From positions 1 through 64,000 of the forward strand of contig NZ_JAJIUJ010000072.1 in assembly GCF_020880415.1 (NCBI RefSeq): a DNA stretch of 64,000 nt. Reading direction: 5' to 3'. How positions within the stretch are numbered: position 1 is the stretch's first letter; every line of letters begins with the position of its first letter. The notes beneath the pieces are model-generated. The model did no database searches. It worked only from the letters and a program-made list of their open reading frames with translations, and was not told the origin of the DNA. This DNA comes from Xanthomonas euvesicatoria pv. euvesicatoria. GTDB taxonomy: Bacteria > Pseudomonadota > Gammaproteobacteria > Xanthomonadales > Xanthomonadaceae. The translations under genes were made by a program, and so were the position numbers. This document shows, piece by piece, positions 17,662 to 27,681 of the stretch.

Positions 17662-19176
17662 ATGCGCTCGAAGACCTATTGCAGCCTTGCACTGCTAACG
17701 TCCCTGACACTCTTTGCAGGCGTCGCGCCCGCTGATCCCATCGCGTCCGCTGCGTCGCCGGCGGAGCGCTGCGCCAATGCACCGGACGTTGGCTTCGGGC
17801 AAGCCCTGGTGTGTTACCACGATGCCATCGAACAACAACCGCTGACCTATACGCGCGTTGGCACCAGCAGCGTGGCCGGTGTCGAGCGGCGCGATTACCT
17901 GCTGACCTCGCAGGACTGGTCGCCCGAGGGACTGGTCACGCCGGCGCGCTGGCAGCATGACGTGGCGATCTACGTGCCGACAGAGGCCTTGCCCACGCGC
18001 GCGGTGTTGATCTCAACCAATGGCACGCGTCACCCGGCGGATGGCAGTGCGGCGCAGCCGGCCAGCGAGTTGGCGCCCGAAGCGCTGGCCGCCTTGGCGC
18101 AACGCACCCGCACGGTGGTGATCGCGCTCAGCGACATCCCCAACCAGGCGCTGATCTACCAGGGCGATGCCACCCCGCGCCGCGAAGACGACAGCGTGGC
18201 CTATAGCTGGTCGCTGTTTCTCAAGGCGCCGCAGCAGCGCAAGACATTGCCGCTACATGTGCCGATGGCGGCCGCGATTGGGCGCACCATGAGCCTAGCC
18301 GAGCGCGAACTGGCCCCACTGCGAATCCATCGCTTCGTCCTTGCCGGCGCCTCCAAACGCGGATGGGCCAGCTGGCACGCCACCATCGCAGACCGGCGCG
18401 TGGAGGCGGTGGCGCCATTGGTGATCGACATCCTCAACATGCCGGCCGTGCTGGAGCATATGTCCCGCACCTATGGCGGCAACTGGCCGATCGCCTTCAA
18501 CGCCTATGCAAAGCAGGGCATCACCTCACAACTGCAGACCCCCGCCTTCGCGCAATTGGTGCAGCTGCAAGATCCGCTGAGCTATTTGCACACGCCGTAC
18601 CGCACGCGGCTGGCGGTGCCCAAGTACATCGTCAACGCCAGCGGCGACGACTTCTTTTTGCCGGACAACACCCAGTTCTTCTACCACGCACTACCCGGCA
18701 GCAAGGCGCTGCGCGTCCTGCCCAACAGTGCGCACAACATCCGCGCCTCCGTCGTCGATACCCTGGCACCGTTTATCACGCGCCTGCAGCAGCAGCGCCC
18801 GTTACCGCAGGTAAGCGATGTGTTGCGTACGGGCCAAGCGCCGCAGATCCGCTTCCGCTCCTCCGAGCGGCCAACGCAGGTGCAGCTGTGGAGTGCACAT
18901 AATCCGCACGCGCGCGATTTCCGCTACGCCTGCGGCATACGCTACAGCGCCACACCCATTGCGCTTGCCGGCGGCGGCCCGGTACCGGTACCGGTGCAGA
19001 TTCCGGAGAACGGCTGGAGCGCGTATTTCGTCGAAGCCACTTACGCGGACGGATTCGTTGCCACCAGCCAGACCTATGTACTCGGCAAGCAGCGTTACCC
19101 CACCCAGGCACCGCCCACCGATAACGCGGCCTGCAGCACGTTGCCCGGCGTGACCACCGCTGCCGCCGTGCGCTGA
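17662..19176 (+). CDS. PhoPQ-activated pathogenicity-related (PqaA) family secreted protein
   Basis: A 504-residue exported alpha/beta-hydrolase-like protein of the PqaA_like family, named after a PhoPQ-regulated Salmonella protein. A signal peptide ends near residue 25. The nucleophile elbow is GASKRGW with Ser231; VNASGDDFFLPDNTQFFY near 330-345 provides the likely acid, and SAHNIR the histidine. The C-terminal region after about 390 is a small beta domain with VQLWSAHNPHARDFR. The substrate is not known. It precedes glucokinase and a TonB-dependent receptor on the same strand, which suggests periplasmic processing of an imported compound, an inference only. The start with GGAGA is preferred to an upstream ATG. 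Confidence 0.82.
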   Translation: MRSKTYCSLALLTSLTLFAGVAPADPIASAASPAERCANAPDVGFGQALVCYHDAIEQQPLTYTRVGTSSVAGVERRDYLLTSQDWSPEGLVTPARWQHDVAIYVPTEALPTRAVLISTNGTRHPADGSAAQPASELAPEALAALAQRTRTVVIALSDIPNQALIYQGDATPRREDDSVAYSWSLFLKAPQQRKTLPLHVPMAAAIGRTMSLAERELAPLRIHRFVLAGASKRGWASWHATIADRRVEAVAPLVIDILNMPAVLEHMSRTYGGNWPIAFNAYAKQGITSQLQTPAFAQLVQLQDPLSYLHTPYRTRLAVPKYIVNASGDDFFLPDNTQFFYHALPGSKALRVLPNSAHNIRASVVDTLAPFITRLQQQRPLPQVSDVLRTGQAPQIRFRSSERPTQVQLWSAHNPHARDFRYACGIRYSATPIALAGGGPVPVPVQIPENGWSAYFVEATYADGFVATSQTYVLGKQRYPTQAPPTDNAACSTLPGVTTAAAVR

Positions 19177-19324
19177 CGCAGTTCTTGAACGATGGCGATC
19201 GCCGGCTGAAGCACCTCGCGGGCAATTGAGCGCCATGCGCCAGTTGCCGGGTCGGCTTTTCGGCAACCACCGCGCCACGTTGGACGCGTTTGTCCACGTT
19301 GCGCAATGAAGTCCGCACAGACAA

Positions 19325-19336
19325 TGCCAAATGGCA
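19325..19336. promoter_or_regulatory. Operator-like palindrome TGCCA-AA-TGGCA
   Basis: A 12-bp near-palindrome sits about 130 bp upstream of the glucokinase start in a 292-bp gap. Its form is like a short LacI/GntR-type operator. No regulator gene is adjacent, so the role is speculative. Confidence 0.25.
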
Positions 19337-19468
19337 CGTTTTTGCACTTGAGCACGCCACCAAGATCGATCCAACCCGACTGATCCATTGACATCGTTGT
19401 CACCAACTCCTACACAGGCCCCTACTCGCTGACGGCATCGGCCGATCAGACGGACCAAAGGACTGAAT

Positions 19469-20503
19469 GTGGCTGCGATTTCGCGTTCCGCTTACGCCTC
19501 TGCCTCGCCCGATGTCCCCGTTGCCACCAGCTTCGTCGCTGCCGATGTCGGTGGCACGCATGTGCGTGTCGGGCACATGCTGCAGACGCGCGATGCAGCC
19601 ATCGAGCTTTCGCATTACCGCACCTATCGCTGCGCCGAACACGCCAGTCTCCAGGCCATCCTCGAGGACTTCCTGCAACAGCGGCGCCGCGTCGATGCGG
19701 TGGTCATCGCCAGTGCCGGCGTAGCGCTGGACGATGGCAGCTTCATCAGCAACAACCTGCCCTGGACGATTTCGCCCAGCCGCATCGGTACCGCACTGGC
19801 GGTGCGCGACGTGCACCTGGTCAACGATTTCGAGGCGGTGGCCTACGCAGCGCCGCAGATGGAACAACGCGCCGTGCTGCAGCTGAGCGGGCCCACGCCG
19901 CGCCATGCGCGCGCCAACGGTCCGATTCTGGTGGTCGGCCCCGGCACCGGTCTGGGTGCAGCACTGTGGATCGATGCCAAGCCACGCGCAATCGTGCTGG
20001 CTACCGAAGCCGGCCAGGTCGCGCTGGCCAGCACCCACCCGCACGAATACGCCTTGCTGCAACGCCTGTTGCGTGGCCGGCACTATCTGCCGCTCGAGCA
20101 CGTGCTTTCCGGCCCGGGCTTACTGCATCTCTACCACGCGGTGTGCGAGCTGCATGGCGCAACGCCGCTCCATCGCCTGCCCGCCGCCGTGACGCACGCA
20201 GCGCTGCACGAAAACGATGCGCTTGCGCGCGAGTGCCTGCAAATTTTTTGTGGCCTGCTGGGGAGCGCGGTCGGCGACATGGCACTGGCCTACGGCGCTG
20301 CCGGTGGCATCTATCTGGCCGGGGGCTTCCTGCCGACGATCGGCCAGTTCCTGGCTGGCAGCACATTCGCCGAGCGCTTCCTGGACAAGGGAAACATGCG
20401 CGCGGTGCTCGAACGCATCCCGGTCAAATTGGTCGAGCACGGGCAACTGGGCGTGCTCGGCGCGGCCAACTGGTATCTGCAACACCACACCGAGCTGTCG
20501 TAA
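19469..20503 (+). CDS. glk: Glucokinase
   Basis: A 344-residue Glk-family enzyme that phosphorylates glucose with ATP in the cytoplasm. The phosphate-1 motif is ADVGGTHVRVG (25-35), followed by the substrate-binding SNNLPW segment, LVNDFEAVAYA with the catalytic Asp, GPGTGLGAA and TEAGQVALAS. GGIYLAGGF marks the adenosine site. The start is GTG with AAAGGA about eight bases upstream. The TonB-dependent receptor begins 102 bp downstream on the same strand, so the two may form one uptake-and-phosphorylation unit. Confidence 0.92.
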   Translation: MAAISRSAYASASPDVPVATSFVAADVGGTHVRVGHMLQTRDAAIELSHYRTYRCAEHASLQAILEDFLQQRRRVDAVVIASAGVALDDGSFISNNLPWTISPSRIGTALAVRDVHLVNDFEAVAYAAPQMEQRAVLQLSGPTPRHARANGPILVVGPGTGLGAALWIDAKPRAIVLATEAGQVALASTHPHEYALLQRLLRGRHYLPLEHVLSGPGLLHLYHAVCELHGATPLHRLPAAVTHAALHENDALARECLQIFCGLLGSAVGDMALAYGAAGGIYLAGGFLPTIGQFLAGSTFAERFLDKGNMRAVLERIPVKLVEHGQLGVLGAANWYLQHHTELS

Positions 20504-20605
20504 GCGATCTACCACGCGTTCCACCCCGAGCGCGCGTCTGCAAGACCCCGCATCCGGCGAGCGGCAGCCCGCCGTCCATCCCTGTGCGTGATGAGGAGAG
20601 ACATC

Positions 20606-23242
20606 ATGAAATACAGCATCACCCTGCTGTCCAGCGCCATTGCACTATCGCTGGCATTCGCTGCGCAAGCCCAGGACGGCGCTGGCACGCAAGCCACCGA
20701 CCTGGATGCCGTCCAGGTGGTCGGCATCCGCGCCAGCCTGGAAAAATCGCTCGATACCAAACGCAACAACACCGGCATCTCCGAGGCGATCACCGCCGAA
20801 GACATCGGTAAATTCCCAAGCACCAACGTGGCCGAAGCGCTCTCGCAGATTCCCGGCGTCACCCTGGACCGGCGCTTCGGGCAAGGCGAGCGCGTGAGTA
20901 TCGACGGCACCGACCCCAGCCTCAATCTGTCGTTCCTGGACGGGCATCCGGTTGCGCAGGCGATCTGGCTTTATGGCGAACAGCCCAGCCGCGGGTTCGA
21001 TTACACCCTGCTGGCCCCGCAGATCCTGGGCCGTGCGGAAATTCTCAAATCCTCCGAAGCGCGCCTGACCGAAGGCAGCCTGGGCGGCACGGTGCTAATG
21101 CACACGCGGCAGCCGCTGGATCTGAAGGCCAACGAAGTGGCTGCGTCCATCGGCTATAGCTACAGCGACCAGGCCAGCCAGGGCAAACCCAACGCGGCAC
21201 TGCTCTACAGCTGGAAGAACGCGGCGCAGACCTTCGGCATTGCGGTGTCGGCGCAGCACTACGAAGAACGCGTCGACCGCCGCGGCATGGAAGTGTTCGG
21301 CTACGCACCGGCCAGCACTTTCGCCAATGCCGCAGGCGGCGTGCCTGCCGATGCGGATGTACCCAACTCGATCAACGCGGCCTGGTTCCAGCAGGATCGC
21401 GAGCGCGACAGCGCCGTGGTCAACCTGCAACTCAAGCCCAGCGAGGCGCTGGAGTTCAATCTGAGCGGCCTGTACATCAATGAGAACTTCGACAACTACA
21501 ACCAGTCGATGTACAGCTTTTTGACCTGGAATGCCGGCACCGTGGCGGCGGTGGACCAACTTGGCGGCGTCCGTAACGGCGTGGTCACCAGTGGCCACTC
21601 CAGCGCCAATGCGATCCCGCTCGGCGGCACGGTGATCTACGACAACAACGTGCGCGAATCGGAGGTGACCACCAAAGGACTGGACCTGCGCGGCGCCTTC
21701 CGCGGCGAGGGTTGGGGCTTGAACGGACAGGTGGGCCAGAGCAAGTCCGAGAACAACGATCTCTCGCAATACTTCATTGAGCCGTTCTACAACGGCGGCT
21801 TCAGCTGGGACACCCGCCGCGGCATCCGCTTCGATGATCCCGCAGCGGCACGTAATCCCGCCAACTGGGGTTCGGCCGGCGGCTGGTTCGGCAACAACGG
21901 CATCTTCTCTACCGAAAGCAAAGACACCTACGGCCAGCTGGATTTCAATCTGCAGTTCGATGGCGTGTTCAATCAACTGCTGTTGGGCGTGCGCCACGGC
22001 AAGCATGACGAGCGCTTCGAGCTCAATGTCTATGGTGGTGTCACCCCCGGCACCCTGGCCGACGTGGGCACGATCGGGCTCACCGATCTGCAGGGGTTCT
22101 ATCCCGATCACGGCCGACATATACAGGCAGGTCGCAACAACCTGCTGAACTGGATCCGCAACAGCCCGGTCGATTACGGCGCGCCGGATCCGGCCAGCTA
22201 CCTCAACAACAGCTGGGCGCTGGAGCAGACCAACAATGCGGCCTACGCGCAGCTGAATTTTTCCGGCGGCGGTCTGCGCGGCAATCTCGGCGTGCGCTAC
22301 GTGGATTCCAAGACCGAAGGCAGTGGCTTCGTCTACAGCGGCACGCCCTCCCTCGCCGACGCCGGCAGCGTGTGGCAGACCCGCACCCGCAAGGAAGACT
22401 TTCTGCTGCCTTCGCTGACGCTGTCGTACGACACCAGCGACGACTGGGTATTCCGCTTCGCTGCGGCCAAGGTCATCGCCTGGGCACCGTACAACCAGAT
22501 GGTCAACAACACCTTCCTCAACGACACCACCTTGACCGGCAGCGGCGGCAATGCAGACCTGTCGCCGTATGAATCCTGGAACTTCAATCTCTCTGCCGAA
22601 TATTATTTCGCGCAGCAAGCGGTGGTGGCGTGGTCGGTGTTCTACAAGAAGATCGACAACTACATCGACACCAGCGCCAGCGTGGAGCGCCAGTACAACG
22701 CACTGCGCGACACTGCGCCGCAGAGCTGGGCGCAATTGCTCGGCAGCAACGGCTGTACCGCCGATGGCTATTGCGACTACAGCATCCAGCGGCCGCGCAA
22801 CGCCGGCGATGGCAAGTTCAAGGGCTTCAACATCTCCTTCCAGCAACCGTTCGGCGACAGCGGCTTCGGCCTGACCGCCAACTACACCTATGCCGCCGGC
22901 GAAAACAACACCGGCGATGCCCTGCCCTACCAATCGCGCAACAGCCTCGCCTTCAGCCCCTACTACGAAAAAGGCCCACTCAATGCCCGGCTGACCTACA
23001 ACTGGCGCGACAGCTATCTGGCCGGCGGTTATGTGGCCGGTGCGGCACCGGCAAGCGTGGACGATTACGCCGAACTCGGCGCCAGTATCGGCTATGCCTT
23101 CAGCCCGAACTGGTCGCTGCAGGTCGATGCGCAGAACCTGCTGGACGAGCAATACCTGCAGTATCTGGGCGACAAGGACCACCTGGCCGGACGCTACAAG
23201 AGCGGACGCCGCTACATGGCCAGCCTGCACCTGAAGTTCTAG
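20606..23242 (+). CDS. TonB-dependent receptor, carbohydrate-type
   Basis: An 878-residue outer-membrane receptor. A signal peptide ends near residue 22 (AQAQD); LDAVQVVGIRASLEKSL contains the TonB-box-like start. The plug follows, with EDIGKFPSTNVAEALSQIPGV, the form seen in xanthomonad carbohydrate-type receptors. The beta-barrel ends in LHLKF with the terminal phenylalanine needed for assembly. The ATG is preceded by GAGGAGAG. It follows glucokinase and the PqaA-like protein, so import of a glucose-containing compound is a reasonable guess. The ligand cannot be read from sequence. Confidence 0.93.
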   Translation: MKYSITLLSSAIALSLAFAAQAQDGAGTQATDLDAVQVVGIRASLEKSLDTKRNNTGISEAITAEDIGKFPSTNVAEALSQIPGVTLDRRFGQGERVSIDGTDPSLNLSFLDGHPVAQAIWLYGEQPSRGFDYTLLAPQILGRAEILKSSEARLTEGSLGGTVLMHTRQPLDLKANEVAASIGYSYSDQASQGKPNAALLYSWKNAAQTFGIAVSAQHYEERVDRRGMEVFGYAPASTFANAAGGVPADADVPNSINAAWFQQDRERDSAVVNLQLKPSEALEFNLSGLYINENFDNYNQSMYSFLTWNAGTVAAVDQLGGVRNGVVTSGHSSANAIPLGGTVIYDNNVRESEVTTKGLDLRGAFRGEGWGLNGQVGQSKSENNDLSQYFIEPFYNGGFSWDTRRGIRFDDPAAARNPANWGSAGGWFGNNGIFSTESKDTYGQLDFNLQFDGVFNQLLLGVRHGKHDERFELNVYGGVTPGTLADVGTIGLTDLQGFYPDHGRHIQAGRNNLLNWIRNSPVDYGAPDPASYLNNSWALEQTNNAAYAQLNFSGGGLRGNLGVRYVDSKTEGSGFVYSGTPSLADAGSVWQTRTRKEDFLLPSLTLSYDTSDDWVFRFAAAKVIAWAPYNQMVNNTFLNDTTLTGSGGNADLSPYESWNFNLSAEYYFAQQAVVAWSVFYKKIDNYIDTSASVERQYNALRDTAPQSWAQLLGSNGCTADGYCDYSIQRPRNAGDGKFKGFNISFQQPFGDSGFGLTANYTYAAGENNTGDALPYQSRNSLAFSPYYEKGPLNARLTYNWRDSYLAGGYVAGAAPASVDDYAELGASIGYAFSPNWSLQVDAQNLLDEQYLQYLGDKDHLAGRYKSGRRYMASLHLKF

Positions 23243-23285
23243 CGCAGCTAGCAACGACTGCGCTCACCGCCAGGCGGGCGCGGTC

Positions 23286-23335
23286 GGTGCTCGTAGCCGG
23301 GCGTACCGCTTGTACGCCCCGGCTTCGAGCGCACC
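23286..23335. terminator. Long hairpin between convergent TonB receptor and hrpA
   Basis: Arms GGTGCTCG-T-AGCCGGGCGTAC and GTACGCCCCGGCT-T-CGAGCGCACC pair almost fully around a short loop (about 23307-23311). It lies between convergent genes, as expected for a bidirectional terminator. There is no strong U-run on either side. Confidence 0.6.
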
Positions 23336-23457
23336 GTCTGCGCCGATCTGCCGACTGCTCGCGACGATATACGGGCCGTTCTCAGCATCGGAGGCGCACG
23401 CCGCGTGCCTTATAAAGACGCACGCGGCTTTGTTCGGATACATGCCCGACCGAAGGC

Positions 23458-26400
23458 TCAACTGCGCAGTGCAGCGACCCGTTGCGACAGTTTCTTCGCC
23501 GAAACGCCGGATTTGGCACCCAGCTCCTGCGCAAAGACCGACACGCGCAGTTCTTCCAGATCCCAACGCAGCGCCTGCCACTCTTGGCGGTCTTGCAAAC
23601 CGTGCGCAGCGGCGGCTTCCACTGCATCCACGAACGGTTTGAGCTCGAGCATGCGCGCCTGGTCGCGCGCAGGATCGCGCTTTGCGCGCTCGGTACGCAG
23701 GATCATCGCCCTGAGGTAGCGCGGATAATTGGCCAATGCATCGGCCGGCGTGTCGCGCAGGAAGCCTGCATGCACCAGCGCGCGCAGTTGCTGCTCCATG
23801 TCATCCAGGTTGCCGCGTGCCCAGCCCATCAACGGTGCTTCCAGCAGTGGCTTGAGTTCGGCCACGGCGCCCAGGATGCTTTCGGCCAACTTCAAACGCT
23901 CCATCGCTTCGCCGAACAGCCGCTTGCCCGCATCGTCGCGGCGCTGCGCAAACGCGCCGGGGTCGCGAATGGCGCCCAGGCCATCGGCCAGCACGGCATT
24001 GAGCGCCGCATCGACCAGATCGCCACGCAGGCGTTCCTGCGATTCAATCGCCGCATACAGCAGACCGGTCTTGGGCGACACCGGCAGTTGCTTGCGCGCC
24101 TGCTTGATCTTGTCGGCCAATGCGATTTCCAGCAAGCGCCGCACGCCGCGCGGATGCGCCCGCGCAGCGTCGTTGCGGTCTGCAAAGATATGCAGCGCCG
24201 CATTGTCGCCTTGATCCACCAGCGCCGGGTATGCCGGCACGCCGGCCTCGCCGGCCACCTGTTCGGGAATCGGCGCACTCGGAAAGTCGCGCAGGCCTTC
24301 GGCGGCCAGCGCGCGCCCGGCCCGTGCGGCGAATGCCTGCCCCGCGCGCTCGCCGAAGCGCGCACGCAGCCCGTCCAGATCGCGCGACTCGGCCAGCACC
24401 TTGCCGTCGTCATCGCGCAGGCGCAGGTTCATCAGCAAATGCGTGTCCAGCGCCTGCTCATCGAAATCCAGTGCCGTCACCTGCGTCCCGGTGGCCTTGG
24501 TCAGAAAGCGCGCCAGTTCGCCGCGGATATCGTCGGCCGAGGCAATGCTAAATGCCTCGTAGAACGCACGTCCGAAATCCGGTGCCGGCACATAGTTGCG
24601 GCGTTGCGCCTTGGGCAGGCTACGAATCAACGCAGACGCCTTGTCGGCGACGAAGCCCGGCGCCAGCCACGACAGGCGCGCCGGATCCAGCGCATTGAGC
24701 AGGTGCAACGGCACCTCCAGCGTCACGCCGTCGTCGATGGCCCCCGGCTCGAAGCGGTAATGCAACGGCAGGCGCGCATCGCCGAGCGGGAAATATTTCG
24801 GAAAGCGATCGGCTTCGCTGCCTTCGCCCGGCAGCAGATCGTTCAACGACCAATGCAGGCTGCGGCGCTTGTCCGGCGGCAAGGTCTTCCACCACGCATC
24901 CAGGCCGCTGGCCGAATGCAGCTCGGCCGGAATGCGATCCAGATACCAGCGCGCCTGCCAGCCTTCGTCGGCAACGATACCGGCACGACGCAGCTTGGCC
25001 TCTTCTTCGCGCGCCTGCTCGAGCACCTTGAGATTGTCGGCCACGAATGCGGCCCGCGTATTGATTTCGCCCGTCACCAGGCCTTGGCGCACGAACAGGT
25101 CATGCGCTGCGGCCGGATCGATCTTGCCGAAATGCACGGGCTTTTTCGGCGCCAGCACCAGCCCGAACAGGCTGATCTGTTCCGAAGCGACCACCTGCCC
25201 CTGCGCACGCGACCAGTGCGCATCGAAATGCTTGCGCGCCAGCAGATGCGGCAGCTCGGCAATCGCCCAATCCGGCTCGATCGCGGCATTGGTCATGCCC
25301 CACACTTTCTGCGTGTCCAGCAGCGTGGCCGCCAGAATCCACGGCGGCGGTTTGCGCGCCAATGCGGAACCCGGAAACGGCACGAAGCGGCGTTGCCGCG
25401 CAGCCAGATAGTCGCCTTTTTCGGTGCGATGACCGATCTGCGTCGGCAGGCCCGCCAGCAGCGCGCGATGCAGCGCCTGATACGCCGCCGCACGCTCGCG
25501 CTCGGTGGTCCGCGCCGAGGCTTCGGCAGCCTCGGCCTGCTTGTTCGTCGCAGCAGGCGCAGGTTGCACAGGCGCCGCGTTCGGATCCGGCTTGCCTTCG
25601 CGCGCCAGCCGCGCAGCACGGTGCAGTTGGCCACGCGTGGGCCGGTTGACGCTGTGGCCGTCCTCGCGGGCGGGCGCGCTGGCACCGGCCAACAACGGCG
25701 CCAGCATCACATTGGCCGGCTCTTCGCTCCAACCCAGTTCTTCGCACAGCAACCGCAGCTGCCGGTGCAGCTCGCGCCACTCGCGCATGCGCAGGAAACC
25801 GAGGAAATGCCGGTTGCACCAGTCGCGCAGCTTGGATTGGGTGAGATCTTCATGCACCTGCCGGTACGCATCCCACAAGCGCAGGATGCCGACGAATTCA
25901 GAGCGCGCGTCGGCAAACAGCGCATGCGCGTTATCGGCGGCCTCGCGCGCTTCCGGCGGGCGCTCGCGCGGATCCTGGATGCCCAGGAATGCGGCGATGA
26001 TGATCATCTCGCGCAGGCACCCATGTTGCTGCGCGGCCACCAGCATGCGCGCCAGCTTGACGTCCACTGGCAGGCGCGCCATCTGGCGCCCGGTGGCGGT
26101 CAGACGCCGCTGCGCATCGATGGCGCCCAGCTCCAGCAGCTGTTGCCAGCCATCAGCCAACGCACGTTCGTCGGGTGCCTCCAGGAACGGGAAGTCTTCG
26201 ATCCTGCCCAGCCCCAACTGCAGCATGCGCAAGATCACCCCGGACAACGAGGAACGTCGGATTTCCGGATCGGTGAACGCCGGACGCGCGGCAAAGTCCG
26301 CTTCGGCATACAGCCGGTAGCAGATACCCTCTGCAATGCGCCCGCAACGGCCCATGCGCTGGTTGGCGCTGGCCTGCGAGATCGGCTCGATATGCAGCCG

Positions 26401-27579
26401 GTCCAGCTTCTGGCGCGGGCTGTAGCGCTTGACGCGGGCAAGCCCCGGATCCACCACATAGCGGATGCGCGGTACCGTCAGCGAGGTCTCGGCCACGTTG
26501 GTGGCCAGTACCAGGCGCCGCCGCGGGCCCGGGTTGAACACGCGGTCCTGATCGGCCGCCGACAGCCGCGCGTACAGCGGCACCACTTCGGTTTCGCGGT
26601 ATTTGCGCCGTTCCAGCGACTGGTGCGCATCGCGAATCTCGCGCTCGCCCGGCAGGAACATCAGCACATCGCCGCGCGGGTCGATGCGGGTAATTTCGTC
26701 GATGGCCGCCACGATCGCATCGTTGACACTGCGCTCGCCGTCGCGGCCGCTGCCGTGTTCGCCATCGTCGCTGTCGCCCGTATCGCCTTCCAGCGGGCGA
26801 TAACGCACCTCGACCGGGAAGGTGCGGCCTTCCACGCTGATCACCGGCGCATCGTCGAAGTGCCGTGCAAAGCGCTCGGTATCGATGGTGGCCGAGGTGA
26901 CGATCAACTTGAGATCGGAGCGCTTGCGCAGCAACTGCTTGAGATAGCCGAGCAGGAAATCGATGTTGAGGCTGCGCTCGTGCGCCTCGTCCACGATGAT
27001 GGTGTCGTAGGACGACAGCCAACGGTCGCTGGCGATTTCCGCCAGCAGGATGCCGTCGGTCATGAACTTGATGCGCGACTGATCGCTGACGCGATCGGTG
27101 AAGCGCACCTGGAAGCCCACCGTCGTGCCCAATGGCGTCTTCAGCTCGTCGGCCACGCGCGCGGCCACTGCACGCGCGGCGATCCGGCGTGGTTGGGTGC
27201 AGCCGATCATCCCGGCGGCTCCGCGTCCGGCCGCCAGGCACAGCTTGGGCAGCTGGGTGGTCTTGCCCGAGCCGGTTTCGCCGGCGATGACCACCACCTG
27301 ATGGTTCCGGATCAGCGCGATGATGCGCTCGGCCTCGCGTGCGATCGGCAACTGGTCGTCCAGCGTGATGGCCGGCTGCTGCTCGGCCCGCGCCTGGCGT
27401 TGCGCCTGCGATGCCGCCAGCGCCTGCTCGAACGCATCGCGCACCTGCGGGTTGCCCGGCTTGCCCTGCCAGCGCGACCATAGGCCCAGCAAGCGGCCAC
27501 GGTCGCGGCTCATCGCACCATCCACGGCACGGCGGCGTTCACGCAAGGTGTCGGCAAGGGTGGAGTCGATAGCGCTCAT
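23458..27579 (-). CDS. hrpA: ATP-dependent RNA helicase HrpA
   Basis: A 1373-residue DEAH-box RNA helicase that helps resolve stalled ribosomes in E. coli. The Walker A motif GETGSGKTTQLPK begins at residue 100 and DEAH is at 197-200, followed by SAT and the QRMGRCGR motif VI region. A helicase-associated domain, OB fold and the long HrpA-specific C-terminus follow. An unusual linker, rich in alanine and basic residues, near 640-690 (ARLAREGKPDPNAAPVQPAPAATNKQAEAAE) interrupts the normal sequence. The length is close to the E. coli protein. It diverges from dps. Confidence 0.95.
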   Translation of the reverse strand: MSAIDSTLADTLRERRRAVDGAMSRDRGRLLGLWSRWQGKPGNPQVRDAFEQALAASQAQRQARAEQQPAITLDDQLPIAREAERIIALIRNHQVVVIAGETGSGKTTQLPKLCLAAGRGAAGMIGCTQPRRIAARAVAARVADELKTPLGTTVGFQVRFTDRVSDQSRIKFMTDGILLAEIASDRWLSSYDTIIVDEAHERSLNIDFLLGYLKQLLRKRSDLKLIVTSATIDTERFARHFDDAPVISVEGRTFPVEVRYRPLEGDTGDSDDGEHGSGRDGERSVNDAIVAAIDEITRIDPRGDVLMFLPGEREIRDAHQSLERRKYRETEVVPLYARLSAADQDRVFNPGPRRRLVLATNVAETSLTVPRIRYVVDPGLARVKRYSPRQKLDRLHIEPISQASANQRMGRCGRIAEGICYRLYAEADFAARPAFTDPEIRRSSLSGVILRMLQLGLGRIEDFPFLEAPDERALADGWQQLLELGAIDAQRRLTATGRQMARLPVDVKLARMLVAAQQHGCLREMIIIAAFLGIQDPRERPPEAREAADNAHALFADARSEFVGILRLWDAYRQVHEDLTQSKLRDWCNRHFLGFLRMREWRELHRQLRLLCEELGWSEEPANVMLAPLLAGASAPAREDGHSVNRPTRGQLHRAARLAREGKPDPNAAPVQPAPAATNKQAEAAEASARTTERERAAAYQALHRALLAGLPTQIGHRTEKGDYLAARQRRFVPFPGSALARKPPPWILAATLLDTQKVWGMTNAAIEPDWAIAELPHLLARKHFDAHWSRAQGQVVASEQISLFGLVLAPKKPVHFGKIDPAAAHDLFVRQGLVTGEINTRAAFVADNLKVLEQAREEEAKLRRAGIVADEGWQARWYLDRIPAELHSASGLDAWWKTLPPDKRRSLHWSLNDLLPGEGSEADRFPKYFPLGDARLPLHYRFEPGAIDDGVTLEVPLHLLNALDPARLSWLAPGFVADKASALIRSLPKAQRRNYVPAPDFGRAFYEAFSIASADDIRGELARFLTKATGTQVTALDFDEQALDTHLLMNLRLRDDDGKVLAESRDLDGLRARFGERAGQAFAARAGRALAAEGLRDFPSAPIPEQVAGEAGVPAYPALVDQGDNAALHIFADRNDAARAHPRGVRRLLEIALADKIKQARKQLPVSPKTGLLYAAIESQERLRGDLVDAALNAVLADGLGAIRDPGAFAQRRDDAGKRLFGEAMERLKLAESILGAVAELKPLLEAPLMGWARGNLDDMEQQLRALVHAGFLRDTPADALANYPRYLRAMILRTERAKRDPARDQARMLELKPFVDAVEAAAAHGLQDRQEWQALRWDLEELRVSVFAQELGAKSGVSAKKLSQRVAALRS

Positions 27580-27681
27580 TGATGGAAAAATGTGAAAAAT
27601 TGAATGACGTTTGATCCTTTAGCCTGTCTATTGTGACGCCATATCAGTTCCCCAAGACATCCACCCTGCAAGGACCATCCC

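Noticed and set aside
23482-27483. Long open frame opposite hrpA
   Set aside because: Antisense shadow caused by GC-rich codon bias in hrpA; no domain or ribosome site.
27580-27681. OxyR-type site in the hrpA-dps gap
   Set aside because: A few CTAT/ATAT pieces are present but the four-part spacing of an OxyR site is not met.
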